Source: Amaurobius ferox (lineage: Eukaryota > Arthropoda > Arachnida > Araneae > Amaurobiidae). From it: a stretch of 64,000 nt of DNA. The stretch is from assembly GCA_951213105.1 (NCBI GenBank), contig OX578142.1, positions 120,437,354 to 120,501,353 on the forward strand, in the 5' to 3' direction. A program made the position numbers and the translations under genes. Below the pieces are notes generated by a model. It was not told the DNA's origin and ran no database searches. It saw nothing but the letters and a program-made list of their open reading frames with translations. Shown piece after piece: positions 23,690 through 35,945 of the stretch (its first letter is position 1; every line of letters begins with the position of its first letter).

Positions 23690-24830
23690 GTAAAATTGTA
23701 GGGGCTAGTTAAACTAAAAGTTATGCCCAGGGAGGTGACTAAAAAATATGCATATTCTGGCGATACGTACTGATGGTTCAGACACTATAGCCACCCGTAA
23801 AATCAAAATCGATGGATTAGGAGGCGAGATAGAAAATTGGGGGGGGGGGGGGGTAACCAAAGTAAGAGTTACGCTCGGAGATTTGCCATATTAAAGTTGC
23901 ATATCCAGGTGACATGTACAAATGGTAGAGAAACTCACTACAGCGATAAGCCGAACCAAAATCTCTCAATTAGAAGCAGATATGTAAAATTCTGGGGACT
24001 AGTTAAACTAAAAGTTATACCCAGGGGTTGACACAAAAATATGTGTATCCAATTGAAATGTACAAATGTTGCTCAGACTATATAGTCACCAGCAGAATCA
24101 AAATCGCTCAATTAGAAATTGAAATGTAAAATTATGGGGACTAGTTAAACTAAAAGTTAAGCCCAGGGGTTGACGCAAAAAACGTATGTATATTATATCC
24201 ATCAAATATGTATATCAAGTTAATATGTACATGTGGGTCAGAGACTATAGCCACCATCTGAATCAAAATCGCTTTATTAGGAGTCGAGATGGATAAGTGT
24301 GTGTGTGTGTGGGGGGGGGGGGGTGCTATTTGAAGTAAAAGTTACACTCAAAGATTTATCACTATAAAGATGCAGATCCAGGTAACATGTGCTAATGGTG
24401 CAGAGACTATAGCCATCAGTAAAATCAAAATCGCTCAATTAAGAGGTGAGATGGGAAATTGGAGGGAGGGGGGGGCGTAACTGAAGTAAAAGTTAATCTC
24501 AGGGATTTCTCACAAAGATGCATATCCAGGTGACATGTACAAATGGTGCAGAGGCTATAGCCACTAGCAGAACCAAAATCTCTCAGTTAGGAAACGAGAT
24601 GTAAAATTGAGGGAGCTAAACTAAAAGTTACGTCCAGGGGCTTGGCACAAAATATATATTCAGGTGACACGTACAGATGGTGCAGAGACTATAACCATGA
24701 TTAGAATCAAACTCGCTGAATTAGAAGGCGAGATAAGAAATTTGGGGGCTACTTCAATTTAAATATAAGCCTAGGGCCAATATTATAAGTCTAGAGCCAA
24801 TTTGGGGGCTACCAATATAGTCGCCAGCGG
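23690..24830. repeat. Internal tandem array of the hAT-like element, ~150-bp units
   Basis: About seven or eight diverged units share, in order, GGGGCTAGTTAAACTAAAAG, CCAGGTGACATGTACAAATG, CAGAGACTATAGCCAC and AAAATCGCTCAATTAG. Two units end in long G runs (23839-23853 and 24311-24323), which shows polymerase slippage at one point of the unit. Confidence 0.75.
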
Positions 24831-25928
24831 TCGGGCCAAAATTTCCAGAAAAACGACGTCAGATAAAAGGATCATGTTGAAAATTTAATTTTTAAGTTTT
24901 TAACAAATACTTAGAATTTCTTTAATTTTTTGGCATTTTTTAATGTTAAATAGCTGAAAAAGTAAGACAGCTGGGTAAGTCAACTCAAACTAAATGTCCG
25001 AAACAACACATTTATGAAAGTGTCACTAAAAATAGTCTATATGTCACAGTGTGCCAAAAATTGGAAACTCGTGACGTTTAAAGAATTATTTTGAAGTCAA
25101 ACATATTGAAATTCGTCACCAGCAGATCAACCAGAGCATAGAAATAAATCCCCTCCGGAAGAACAGAACAACAGACAAACTACATCAGAAATGGCGAAAT
25201 GCGAAACAACTTCAATAATTAAGACAGCTGGGTGGGACAAATGATCCCTCAAACTGAGTGTTCTAAACAAGACACTTTATTCACGATGGCCAGAAACCCC
25301 TCAAATATCATAAACCCCCTCCCCCTTCCCATCACCACACACGTACACTTAATTCTCTCATTTGTTCAAATGTTTATTTAAACTTCCAAATTTATAACAA
25401 AGACGAGAATGAGAACAAACACATTCTTAAATGTAGAAAATTGAAGCCAAATTAGCGAAACTGAGCCAATTTGAGAAGTCCCTCTTCATGTTTTTCTACT
25501 CTTCTGTTTCTTTTTGGCTGGGGCGCGCTCAGTCACGCGATACAATCTACTAGTAAATCTGCAATGTCTGGGTTTTTTTTCACGCCAAATTTCTAATATT
25601 GCTCCTATACCATTCTTTCACTCAAGAGATGCCGATTGTAGGGACGCGGCTTTAAAAATATCCCTGTATTTTCCCCTATGTGTTGAAAAATCTGTGCAAT
25701 ATAGCTTTCGTGAGTCCACTTTCTCCGAAGAAAGGTGTAGTGCTGCCATCTAGTGGCATTTTCATAACTTATTTTTAATAATTCTCGATTTAATTGAACC
25801 AAAAATTCAGATTTTTTCACTAGAAATTGTAATAAATCTGTATAACTAAAAAAATGATTTGGGGTATTTACTCAATGGTGTCGCGCGTACTCGCGGCCCC
25901 CCCCCCAATGGCCGCCACTGTGTATTGG

Positions 25929-26484
25929 TCATTTATGCAAATTTGGAGTAATCAAGCAAAAATAGTTATGCAGAAAGTGAACTCCTAAAATTTTCTGAAA
26001 TGTTTGCTAAAACTTCATTAATTTTCTACCTAAAATTTTCAGTATGATCTCTGCTATTGTACAATACAAACACTTTTAAACTTAATTATATTAATTTTTT
26101 ATATTTTTCATCCTACAATCATTTGCCATACAGTAATTCCCCCCCCCCCCCAGAAAGCTACTAGCCATTTATTATTATAATAGGCAGAAACAAATATATA
26201 TATTAATTACAGTATTCACATTGTAAATAATATTTTGTGAATATTTGAGCAGGTTTTGCGACAAGGAACATTTCAGTAATTGGGATAATGTACAACAGTG
26301 AAATATTAATTTTACAAAATGAAGTATATGTATGTTTCATATATTAATACATTATTAGCTTTTTGGAAGAAAAAATAGCATTTGTTTAAGTCATATTAAA
26401 TAGGAAATGCAGAATTCAGCCCTAATAAGACATAGAAAAGTAGTCTTTAGTGTTTTAATGAGCCAATGATAAAAGTTCGATAAA
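25929..26484. other. AT-rich spacer
   Basis: No gene. Includes a 13-C run at 26139-26151. Confidence 0.4.
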
Positions 26485-27774
26485 TACACTACCCGACACA
26501 GAAAATGCAAGACCATGAAAGAGCGAACAGAGTATGATGATAAAGAAAGGACACACAGACAGAGATGACATATATAAATAAATGATGTTAATTTCAGAAG
26601 GATAATGCAATACAGTAATAGCATAGACAGGGTGATCAGTAGGCAGTAGGACCACCTCTTGCGGTGATACAAGCTGTAACCCTTCGAGAAACAGATGCAA
26701 TGAGCATGCGGATAGTTTCCTGAGGAATGGATGACCATATGCCTTCAACCATCCTCCACAAGTCATCTTCTGTTAGAGGCGGAGGCAGGACAGTCAAACA
26801 GCAGCCAATCGCATCCATACATACTCGATGGGTGAGAGATCTGGAGACAACAGAGGCTAAGGAAGCACCTGAATACCTTACAATACTTGTCTACTGATGC
26901 TGGTTGCCATGTTATCTTGCTGGAAAACAGCATTTCGCAACCTTTGAAGGTAAGGTAGTGCAATTGACCACAGCACCTCATCCACATATCGTCATGCTAT
27001 CATTGTGTCCCTGATATGAACCAGAGGTGACCGGCTATTGGAGCCCAAACCATGATGCCGCATTGTCGAGCAATATTGCATTCAACAGTCACAACAGGAA
27101 TGGATCTGTTTTCATGTCGCCTCCAGACTCCCACATGGCGACTGTTATTCGACAAACAGAACTCAGGTTCATTGCTGAACACTACCCTGTCCCAGTCAGT
27201 TGTCCAATAAGCTCGGGCCCGTCACCATTGCAATCTCTCACGTTGGTGTCTTGTCATCAGTGGCAGTCTTCGTAAAGGAGGATTTGAATGCAAGCCGTTT
27301 TCGGTCAATCGTCAAGAAACTGTTCTCACTGATATTGAAACATCCAATGTAAACAGCAAATTCTACAGATTATCGACAGTCGTCATTTGTGGGGATGCCA
27401 CCACATACCTTCAAATGTGTCGATTAACGCTTGCTGGCGTACGTCTGGATCGACCTGTACCACTGCGATGATTCACATGCCCTTCTTCAATCCATCTTCT
27501 CCAAATCTTTTGCACAGTGGATGCCTTCGACCAGAGATATAGGTAGACTGCGCACTGCTATTCAGAAGAGATTGAAAATATGACCACTGCATGTATCACG
27601 TGACTTATGGTCGAACACTCCCAGACTTGGCGACTTATTGCCGCGCTTGGCGCTATAAAATATTTTTTTTCACTGGAGTAAAACAGTGCTGAATACCTCT
27701 TACGTTTCTGATGTATTTCAAAATACATATTGGTTAGGTCCTAACTGATCAAGTTCTATTAATCACAGTAACAT

Positions 27775-28160
27775 GAAATTTGGCATGTCGTTTTCTTTTG
27801 TGATATATTTTAATTTTCTAGCTAGAAGGTCCAAATTTAGTATTTCGTTGTCTTTTACGGTGCATATTGATTTCTTAGATTTTGAACCTTATCGGGCTAG
27901 CCCGTTCTGGGCCCGCCATATAAATATACTCATAATTCGGGAATAACTCGAGATCCGTTGTATCCAGAAAGGTTATATCATATTTAGCATATGATTATAT
28001 TTCGTAGCATATTTTAATTCATTGGATTTTGAATTATCGGAGTAATTAAATTCATTGCTACTATCCTAGCCCGTCCAAGAACCGTTAGAGAAATGCATTG
28101 AGGAACAACTTAATGTCAGTCTGAGGAATAACTCGGGAACCGGAGCAAACATTTTATATG
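27775..28160 (+). repeat. Satellite units (same family as 32.6-35.9 kb)
   Basis: About three degraded units share GAACCTTATCGGGCTAGCCC, GGAATAACTCGAGA and AGAAGGTCCAAATTTAGTAT with the main array. Their place inside a transposon gives a way for this satellite to be moved. Confidence 0.7.
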
Positions 28161-28866
28161 CTGTTGTATCCATATATTTAAGTCACATATAACTAATAAA
28201 AGGGTGTACTTGAAAGGAAAATACATTTTTACTTGTTTTCAATTCAATTAATAAAATCATCAGTTAAATTGTCCTTAATTTCGAAAAAAGCACCAATTAT
28301 ATTATTTAAGGTTGTTGATGTTTAATATTAATGCATCAACATTTTAATAATGAATAAAAAACTTTTATGAAGTTTGAGATTTTAAAAATATACATTCAGT
28401 CATTAGAATTAACATACCTTTTAGTGCTTTAAAAGTGCCGCTAAAATTATTTTCTTATTTCAGTAAAACTTTATTTTTAATAAAATACTTTTATTTTTGT
28501 ACAAACTGAAGTGCAAAATTGCCTCAATGCCAATATTCAACTTTAGAAATATAGCTGAGCATTATACAATTGTAACTATTCAAAAGCTTGAATATTATTC
28601 CCAGATTATGCAACAGTTACTTTATATTTCTTGACACACACCCCTCCCCAAAATAATGCTTTTAAAAATATTAGTTATTATAATAAATCAAAATGCTGCT
28701 TGCAAGGCATTAACTTGCAAAAGTTAATGACTTAAACTTTCTAATAAAATGGCTTTATTAGTTCATATTTATCAATAGAACAACACCCTGTTATATGCAG
28801 GGAAGGTGTGGGGAATGAATAAACATTTTAAACACAATTTTGAAACATTTTCACACTCAGTTCCTC

Positions 28867-28925
28867 CCCGGCCATCCACCTTGCTGCTCTAAGTCTTAGG
28901 ACGAGTCGGCTGGCCTGGGCTTTCG
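28867..28925 (+). mobile_element. Tiny hairpin element, copy B
   Basis: The insert runs from CCCGGCCATCC through AGTCTTAGGACGAGTC to GGCTGGCCTGG and GCTTTCG. An exact 14-bp duplication ACACTCAGTTCCTC flanks it (28853-28866 and 28926-28939). Both arms differ from copy A, yet most pairing is kept. Confidence 0.72.
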
Positions 28926-28939
28926 ACACTCAGTTCCTC

Positions 28940-30461
28940 ACTGATCAAAAATATTGTTACTTTGACATCATTAAAAGGATCAAAGAAAGAAGTTTCAAAG
29001 AGCTAAATAGAATCTATAGGACAATAATTTCTTCATATTTACAATTATTTTTAATTTTTTAAATATGTGTTATAAAATTTCTTGTATTTATTTGTTGCAT
29101 CCCAAAATTTAATATTTTCACAATTCCAATTTTTAACATAATGGAATCATATCTTCGCATTCTAATTTTAAAAAGAAGGTATTACTTTGAATCTTTTATG
29201 AATTTACCCGGCGACTCATTATATATGTTTTTTTTTAATTATTTCAAATCTCATTGTTGCTTTACATATTCATCAGACAGTGAGACACTTTAGATTACTT
29301 CATTTTTAAGATATGGAAAAAAGTCAAAGTTGAAAACATAAATCAGTTTTGTTCCCAAGTTTCTGTAAAAAACATCCTCATCCCCCCCACCGACTGTTTA
29401 AAAAATTCCAGCCTTTATAGAGCACTAGGCATAACAAGTAATTGTTTAAAATGACTAAACGTTAACTTTTTTTTCATTTAGCATATTTTGATGCAATTTA
29501 GCATATTTTGCACATATAGTACAATTTAGCATATTTTAATGCTTAAAACTTTCCTCTTTTCAGTTGTGTTTCCCAGATCTTTCTTCATCTTTGGGAAAAC
29601 TAATAAAAATAATAGAAATTAGCTAACATTTTAATAAAAGTTTTAAATACACAAAAACTGAAGTGAAAAATATTTTAGTATATTTTATTGCACTTATCAT
29701 AGATACATATTAGGAATTTTATATGGTTACTTTATACATTTCATAATCACAAAAAAATTTTCAAATCACATTTTAATTGCTCAATTTCATTTGATACATT
29801 ACATATACAGTTAAGGACTTTTCAGACATTTTTAACGAGTATTTTTAATGTACATACAAAGACAGTTAATACTAAAAGAAAGTGTAAAAAGTAATTGTTT
29901 TTGCTACAATTCTCAAGAAAAAATTATATTTACGGCCATATACTGTATTTATTTTTTTAAGTTTGGAAAAAAATAGCTCAGCAAAAAAAAAAAAAAATCA
30001 ATTTTAAATGTGTACTTACTGATATTTATATAAATTTCTTGAGAGTTATTAATCATTTCATAGCATTATATGGCATGAAAACATTGTCAGGAGAAAAGAG
30101 TATGAAAATGTAAACAATCCAAGTTGGCGTAAAAAAATGTCGCCAAGAGAGAAAACTAGGCGTATTAAAAGTTTCACCTTTATTTTATTTTTTTTCTTCT
30201 AATTTTAAGCATTTATAGAGGTACAGTTTATGAAAGTACACAAAAATATGTTTTAAAATGAATGGAAACGACTTACCTGTGAAACGTAGTGTCTCTAACC
30301 TTTGATAAACTTTGACGTACATCCATATGTAGTGCAGGACATTACCATATTTTGCTTAAAAGTAAAAGCAAACGTGCGATGTGACTTCTCGCTTTCGGAA
30401 ACGTAATGCAATTGCAATGGAAGGAGAGATGCGCAAGAAAATATGCGAGTAGGGGAGTGCC
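28940..30461. other. Interior of the unclassified transposon, no gene seen
   Basis: AT-rich DNA. A few short direct repeats of TTTAGCATATTTT (29478-29540) are the only structure noticed. Confidence 0.4.
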
Positions 30462-31589
30462 TAAGTCATGTGACTTAGTTCAGTGGTCACGGAAAGGTTG
30501 CCATAAATCTCTCTACCTATATTTCACCTCGATGGTGGATGCATCTACACATGTTTCAGCGGCGATATGCCGGTACGACCACCCAGCCATACCAGGCCTA
30601 AAATAAATCCCCTCGCACGATCGTCCAAATGCTGAAATGGATTTTGGCTGTTGCAGCACGGCATCTCTTTAACAACACGTGTGTCTTCTGAAAAAAAAAA
30701 CAGCTCGAAAAACAGGTTTCTATAGGCGATAGATAGTAACAACTGTTGGCTCATCTGCCATTTCCATCCCTTTTATCCTGCACTATAATCACGTGACGTA
30801 CTTGCATTTCAGATCATTTGCATACATTGGATAGTTGCGTTTGTCTCGCAATTTGCATAATTATATGGCCAAAACTTCATGGTGTTGAATTTTCTATGTC
30901 GGGTAATGTATATCAACTGCTGTTAGAATAAATCTATAATAAAACTTTCATAATGAAAACAATATAAAAATTAAAAACTAACCGATTTTAGAAGCAATCT
31001 ATTAGGATGTAAGACAAAGCATTCTACAAGCAAAGCAAAACTCAGTTTAAATGGAAATCAACAATTAGTTTCATTTTTAATAGATAAACTTATTTCACAT
31101 CATAAAAATGATTAATGCTGTAGCATTAATAATTTTAGTTTAAAGAGAACTGTTTTAAATATACTCTGATTTAGTTACACTTATAAATTTATATATATTC
31201 ACATCATTTATAGATTTATCGACAGAAAACTAATTTATCAATTTCTCCCTTTCATATAGTGATGAGAATTATACCTATTTTACATTAGTAGTGTTAACTT
31301 CTGATGTTCAATTTCATTAGCTGCTAATTTTAATTACTAATTTTTAGCAAATGCTATTTTTTATAATTTTCAATACGTGCCAGTTTCAATAATTGAAAAT
31401 ATTGAAAATCTCATTCTTAACGTTAATACAAAGTTTACACCTGGAAGGAAGAAGTAAATATCTTACGTATAAGCCAATTAATGTGAGATATCAGTCAACT
31501 GTGAAAATAAGTTCTTGAGAGTACCCACACTTTACTGGTTGCCCAGCCATATTATAACACTGAAAATGACTTTGTGGAGGGCCGCATAT

Positions 31590-31662
31590 CCCCTGATGGT
31601 GGGGGATAGGTTCGAACTCGGAACCTTTCGATTACTGATCCCGCGCTATACCATCAGTTCCA
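31590..31662 (-). repeat. tRNA-derived SINE head
   Basis: On the minus strand GATGGTATAGCGCGGGATCA gives a D-arm/box-A-like block and GAGTTCGAACC gives a consensus box B, 30-40 nt apart as in Pol III genes. The stretch is far more GC-rich than its flanks. The acceptor stem does not close, so it is a SINE head or pseudogene and not a tRNA gene. Confidence 0.5.
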
Positions 31663-32639
31663 AAAGAATACTCCAGAGCCGAGGGAATAGCCGGCGAGTC
31701 TTTCGTAGCGATGAGTGATGTAATGCTGCCCCTCATCTTTGACAAAAAGAAATATAAATACATCTACTTGTATATATTACAAGTCGCTATTTTCTACTGT
31801 CTGAAAATAAATTCCAATTATATGCCGTTTTGCTCAAGATGTTTGAAAGAAACAAAGCATTCTATGGTAATCCGTGAGATGGAAATAGAAAACAATGCCA
31901 ACTCTGCGCTAAGTAGACTGAATAAAATTGACCCAAACACATAATCTTAACGCTAACCTGGATGATTAAGTCTTCAGTAAACCCTGCTATTCTTATTAAC
32001 AAAAGACTGCATCTATATTTTAGCACCAAGTTTATAACCTGAGTGAAACCCTAATAGTAATAATGCAATATTAATGCCAATAACTGTGATAAACACCCCA
32101 TCTGCCATTTCTACTATCTACTATCCCTCTTCACACTAACATGACACTATGCTACCGATTTTTCGCACCAACTTCTTCAGAGCAAAAGTAGCTTGAGAAA
32201 GCAAAATATTAACAACCCTATTCCAAAGCCAAAGAGACTACTGAAAACCTGCAAAATATTATCGCCAATATTAAAAACCGAATGACGAATTCTATAAGCC
32301 CTGGCAACATGAGACTTGTTAATTAATATGCTGCTTTGGACCAAGCTTTTCGTTAGCAAAGCATAAACACTTATGAATGGAAATTGTAGCAACCCTATAA
32401 TGAAGCTTGCAATGAAAACACAAATGAGCAGAGCAGATTGCGAGCAAAGCAAATTACTAAATTTAACATTTCCGAAAGAAGTACTAGCTAAATTTCCCAG
32501 CCTGCTTCTTGCTGAAGCAAATTGGAAATGCTTCAATTTAGACGAGTGCCAAATGCTACAATGGTAGATAAGAAATTTTGAAATTTAGCATAGCAGTGGG
32601 ATTTGTTAACTTAACTGAGGACTTGGCTTTGACGAAAAA
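31663..32639. other. Intergenic DNA
   Basis: No feature recognised; the open frames here have no conserved motif. Confidence 0.35.
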
Positions 32640-33050
32640 AACTAGCCCATCCTGGTCCTGCCATAGGAATGTACTCTGTTTTTTTTAGGGAGGGGGAAAT
32701 AACACGAGAACCAGAGCAGCTAGATAATCCAAATTTAGTATGTGTCTGTTTTCTGCAATGCATTTTGATTAGAATTTTAAACTTTATCGAGCTAGTCTTG
32801 GGTCTGTCAAATGAATGTACTGGATTTTGCAAAATAACTCGAAAGCCAGAACAGCTAAAAAGTCCAAATTTAGTATGTCATTGTCATTTGTGGTATATTT
32901 TATTTCTTTGGATTTTTAACCATATCGAGCTAGCCCATTATAGGAATGTACTCATTTTTAGAGAATAACTCCAGAACAGGAGAAGCGAGGAAGTTCAAAT
33001 TCAGTATCTTGTTGTCTTTGAGGTACATTTTAATTCTTTGGATTTTCAAC

Positions 33051-33272
33051 CCGTGGCGGCTCATTAGGTGATGCAGGATGCACGCTGCTTCACTTAAAGT
33101 TATCAGCTGAATGCATTATTATTATTTGGCAAATTTTTCAGATTCATTTGGCTATTTTTAGATAATTTGTGACAGCACTTGTGCACGTAGCGTGATGTGT
33201 TTTGAAGATATTCATTGTCCAGGAGGAGGGAAATCCCACCGCTGAATCTGTTTCACCCAGGAGCCGCCACTG
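33051..33272. mobile_element. hAT-like MITE, 222 bp, in the satellite
   Basis: Ends CCGTGGCGGCTC and GAGCCGCCACTG are near-perfect inverted repeats, the same TIR as the 2.6-kb element at 23356-25920. TTTTCAAC (33043-33050) and CTTTCAAC (33273-33280) are the 8-bp target copies with one mismatch. It splits a satellite unit, so it is younger than the array. Non-coding. Confidence 0.78.
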
Positions 33273-33920
33273 CTTTCAACCTCTTCGGGCTAGCCCATCC
33301 TGGACTCCCAATAGGAATGTACTCGATTTTGGGAAATAACTCAAGAACCGGAGCAGGTAGAAAGTTCAAATATAGTTATGTCATTGTATTTGTAGTATAT
33401 TTTAATTCTTTAGATTATTAACCTTATCGGGCTTGCTATAAAAATGTACTCATTTTGGTGGAATAACTCGAGAACCGAAGAGGCTACAACATCCAACCTC
33501 AGTATGACGTCACTTTATTTTATGGTATATACTAATTCTCTGTAGTTTGAACCACATTGGGCTAGCCCATCTTGCCCCCCCCCCCCCCCCAAAGAAACAA
33601 ATATACTCATTTTTAGGTAATAACGCAGCAGGAACAGCTAGAAAGTTCATATTTAGTATCTCTTTGTTCTTTGTGGAATATTTTAATTGTTTTACTTTCA
33701 ACCTTATCAGGTTAGCCCGTACTAGGCACACACTAGAAATAACAACTTGAGAACCGGAGCAGCTAGAAAGTCCAAATTTAATGTCGTATTTTGTGGTATA
33801 TTTTAATTCTTTGAATTATTAACCTTATTGGGCTTGCCCGTTAAAGGAATACACTCATTTTGGTGGAATAAATCAAGAACTGAAGAAACTAAAGTCCAAA
33901 TTTATGTTGTTTTTTATTTT

Positions 33921-34125
33921 ATGGTATATGTATATTAATTCTTAGTATTTTGATTTTATTCGGCTATCCTGTCATGCCCCCACCCACCCTATAGGGGGCA
34001 TGACAGACTAGCCCGATAAGGTTCAAAATACTAAGAATATATATACCATAAAATACACGCATACAGGCTAGCCCGATGAGTACATAGCATGAACCCCCCT
34101 AAGGGGTGAGGCATGCTATGTACTC
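33921..34125. repeat. Flipped satellite block between two palindromes
   Basis: Inverted repeat 1: 33921-33982 against about 33993-34049, meeting at TGTCATGCCCCC / GGGGGCATGACA. Inverted repeat 2: GAGTACATAGCATG (34078-34091) against CATGCTATGTACTC (34112-34125). Between the two centres the satellite runs in the opposite sense. Confidence 0.75.
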
Positions 34126-34536
34126 ATTTTTAGGGAATAACGCAAGTGCAAGAGCAGCTAGAAAGTTCAAGTTCAGTATCTTGTCTTTTATGGTATATAT
34201 ATTTTTTTACTTTCAACCTCATTGGGCTAGCCCATCCTGGGCTTACATTTGAAATGTACTCGTTTTGCGAGAATAACTCAAAATCCAGAACAGTTACATA
34301 GTCCAAATTTAGTATATTGAGTTTTTTTTTTTGTGTGTGTGTGTGTGTGGTACATTTTAGTTCTTTGTATTTTGAACCATATCAGGCTAGCCCATGTTGG
34401 GCCCTCATAGGAATGTCCTCATTTGTGAGGAATAACTCGAAAACAGGAGCAAGTAAAAAGTTCAAATTTAGTATCTCATTGTCTTTTGTAGTATATTCCT
34501 TCAATTCTTTTGATTTTCAAACTTATTGGGCTTGCC

Positions 34537-35207
34537 CAGCATTTCCCACGACCTGCAACCGGGCCACGAAAGCAAAATATCAGGTCGCCTAAAACAACTG
34601 TTGAAAAAACTTAGGCATTTCGTATTTCGGTTTTCGTTTTTTTACCAAACTTTAAAATATGAATAAATAACGTTGAATTGAGGCTTTGAATAGATTATTC
34701 AATTAATCGAGATGAATGACGTGCTCCGTCCGCATCGTTTCGCACATCTTCAACAGAATATCTCCGATGGATTTTCAGCTGTCTTGTCGTCAGGAGTACC
34801 TAGTTTTAGCAGAAAAAGCAACACAATTTCTAATGCCTTTCGTCATGACTTATAAGCGTGAAGCAGGCTTCTCAACACTGGTTTTCCTATAAGCAATAAA
34901 TATAGAAGACAATTGGCAGTCGAACTAGACCTAAGAATGAAGTTATATTTTCCTCCAAACCTGAAATTTCTATTAAAAGGAAACAGCATCACTCTTCTCA
35001 TTAATAAAATATTTGGTTTTACTTTGATTTATTTGCATTTTTGTAAAAGTAAATGCTTATTTATTATAATATATGGAAACTGTATGGACATTCAAATCTG
35101 TTTTATTTTACCTATATGCCAGTATAGGCGATAAAAATTTTAGTGGGTCACGAAGGACAAGTATAAAAATAACTGGGCCTCTTGGGAAAAAAATTTGGGA
35201 AACGCTG
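34537..35207 (+). mobile_element. hAT (Buster/ZBED-like) element, internally deleted
   Basis: Ends CAGCATTTCCC and GGGAAACGCTG form an inverted repeat with one mismatch. The neighbouring 8-mers GGCTTGCC and TGCTAGCC are degenerate target copies within a satellite unit. The interior keeps only the C-terminal part of a hAT transposase (about 34800-34985). Confidence 0.75.
34800..34985 (+). pseudogene. hAT transposase C-terminal (dimerisation) remnant
   Basis: Across two frames the sequence reads AEKATQFLMPFVMTYKREAG, FSTLVFL and, from about 34911, RQLAVELDLRMKL and LKFLLKG. The block F-L-x-P-F-x-T-Y-x-x-E-x-G-F-S is the conserved hAT dimerisation segment of ZBED/Buster-type transposases. A short frameshift and stop lie between. 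The catalytic part is absent. Confidence 0.75.
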
Positions 35208-35945
35208 TGCTAGCCTGTCCTGGGTTCACCATATGAATGTACTCATTTTAGGGAATAACCTGAGTACCAGAGCTGCTAAAAAGTTCAAATTTAGTATCTC
35301 GTTGTCTTTTGTGGTATATTCCAATTCTTTTGATTTTCAACCTTATCGGGCTAGCCCATCCTCAGCCAATCATATGAGTGTACTTATTTTAGAGAATAAC
35401 CAGAGTAGCTAGAAAATCACAATTTAATATGCTATTGTCTTCTGTGGTATATTTTAAATTTTTATATTTTGAACCTTATCGGGCTAGCCCATCTTGGGAC
35501 CCATAGGAATGCACTCATTTTGGGGGAATTACTCGAGAGCATGAGTGGATGAAAAGTCCAAATATCTCATCTTTTGTAACATAGTTCAATTCTTTGGACA
35601 TTCAACCTTATCAGGTAGACTCATCCTGGGCCCTCCATCAATATGCCCTCATTTTTAGAGTATAACTTGAGAACCGGAGCAGCTAAAGTCCAAATTCATC
35701 ATGTTGACTTTTATGGTATATTAAGTTTTTGGATTTTCAACCTTATCAGGTTAGCCTGATAAGGTCCTGTGCTCACTTTAGAAAGGTACTCATTTTGGGG
35801 GAAATAACTTCAGAACCGGAGAAGCTAAAAAGTCTAAATATAGTATATCTTTGTCTTTTGCGATATATTTTAATTTTTTAAATTTTGAATCTTCTTGGGC
35901 TAATCCGTCTAGGGCCTGCCATAGGAATGCACTTGTTTTTGAGGA

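Larger units (their letters stand above)
23356..25920. mobile_element. Non-autonomous hAT-like element, 2.6 kb
   Basis: Ends CAGTGGCGGC and GCCGCCACTG are exact inverted repeats. The 8-bp target TGTATTGG is duplicated at 23348-23355 and 25921-25928. An 8-bp duplication with CA-starting TIRs fits hAT. No transposase is present. The interior is mostly diverged tandem repeats (23690-24830) plus a TA tract. Confidence 0.8.
27525..30534. mobile_element. Unclassified TIR transposon inserted in Tc1-like 3
   Basis: The 8-bp target GTGGATGC is duplicated at 27517-27524 and 30535-30542. The flanking transposase joins in register when the insert is removed. Inverted ends share C(A/T)TCGA, ATATAGGTAGA and, further in, TGACCACTG and CACGTGACTTA (left 27525-27608, right 30462-30534). 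An 8-bp duplication fits hAT or P superfamilies. I see no transposase. The interior holds satellite units (27775-28160) and tiny element copy B. Confidence 0.65.
26636..30700 (-). pseudogene. Tc1-like transposase 3, interrupted and degraded
   Basis: On the right of the insertion: a helix-turn-helix piece with LDDRARGFILGLVWLGG and SPLKHV. It joins in register to KIWRRWIEEGHVNHR on the left (about 27440-27510). Further on come MFSNEPEFCLSNNSRHVGVW (27000-27182), where the family FSDESRF is FSNEPEF so the first Asp is Asn, a damaged QQDN block (about 26905-26915), SPDLSPIEYVW (about 26830) and the tail VSRRVTACITARGGPTAY (26636). Several stops and shifts occur. The element was old before or soon after it was interrupted. 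Confidence 0.8.
26487..30909 (-). mobile_element. Tc1-like transposon 3, split by a 3-kb insertion
   Basis: Terminal repeats CACTACCCGACACAGAAAAT (left) and CATTACCCGACATAGAAAAT (right, read inward) are flanked by TA at 26485-26486 and 30910-30911. Removing the insertion 27525-30534 and one copy of its 8-bp duplicated site leaves about 1.4 kb, the usual Tc1 length. The right portion (30543-30700) encodes the N-terminal residues and the left portion the rest. Confidence 0.85.
32640..35945 (+). repeat. Satellite array, ~125-145-bp unit, about 20 copies
   Basis: Units follow the order CTTATCGGGCTAGCCCATCC, TGGGCC, ATAGGAATGTACTCATTTT, GGGAATAACTCGAGAACCGG, AGCAGCTAGAAAGTCCAAAT, TTAGTATCTCGTTGTCTTTT, GTGGTATATTTTAATTCTTT. 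Copies are diverged by substitutions and small indels. Two transposons (33051-33272 and 34537-35207) and a flipped block (about 33985-34110) interrupt it. The open frames inside it (for example 33547-33750 and 34317-34592) repeat the same residues and are not genes. Confidence 0.85.

Noticed and set aside
26391..26766. Frames of 115 and 103 codons near the left end of Tc1-like 3
   Set aside because: They run across the TIR and flank and are out of register with the transposase frame.
31590..31662. Possible working tRNA gene
   Set aside because: Box A and box B are present but the acceptor stem does not pair and the body is off-consensus; SINE head is preferred.
32640..35945. CRISPR-like array
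   Set aside because: Units are 125-145 bp, diverged and without unique spacers; this is a eukaryotic satellite.
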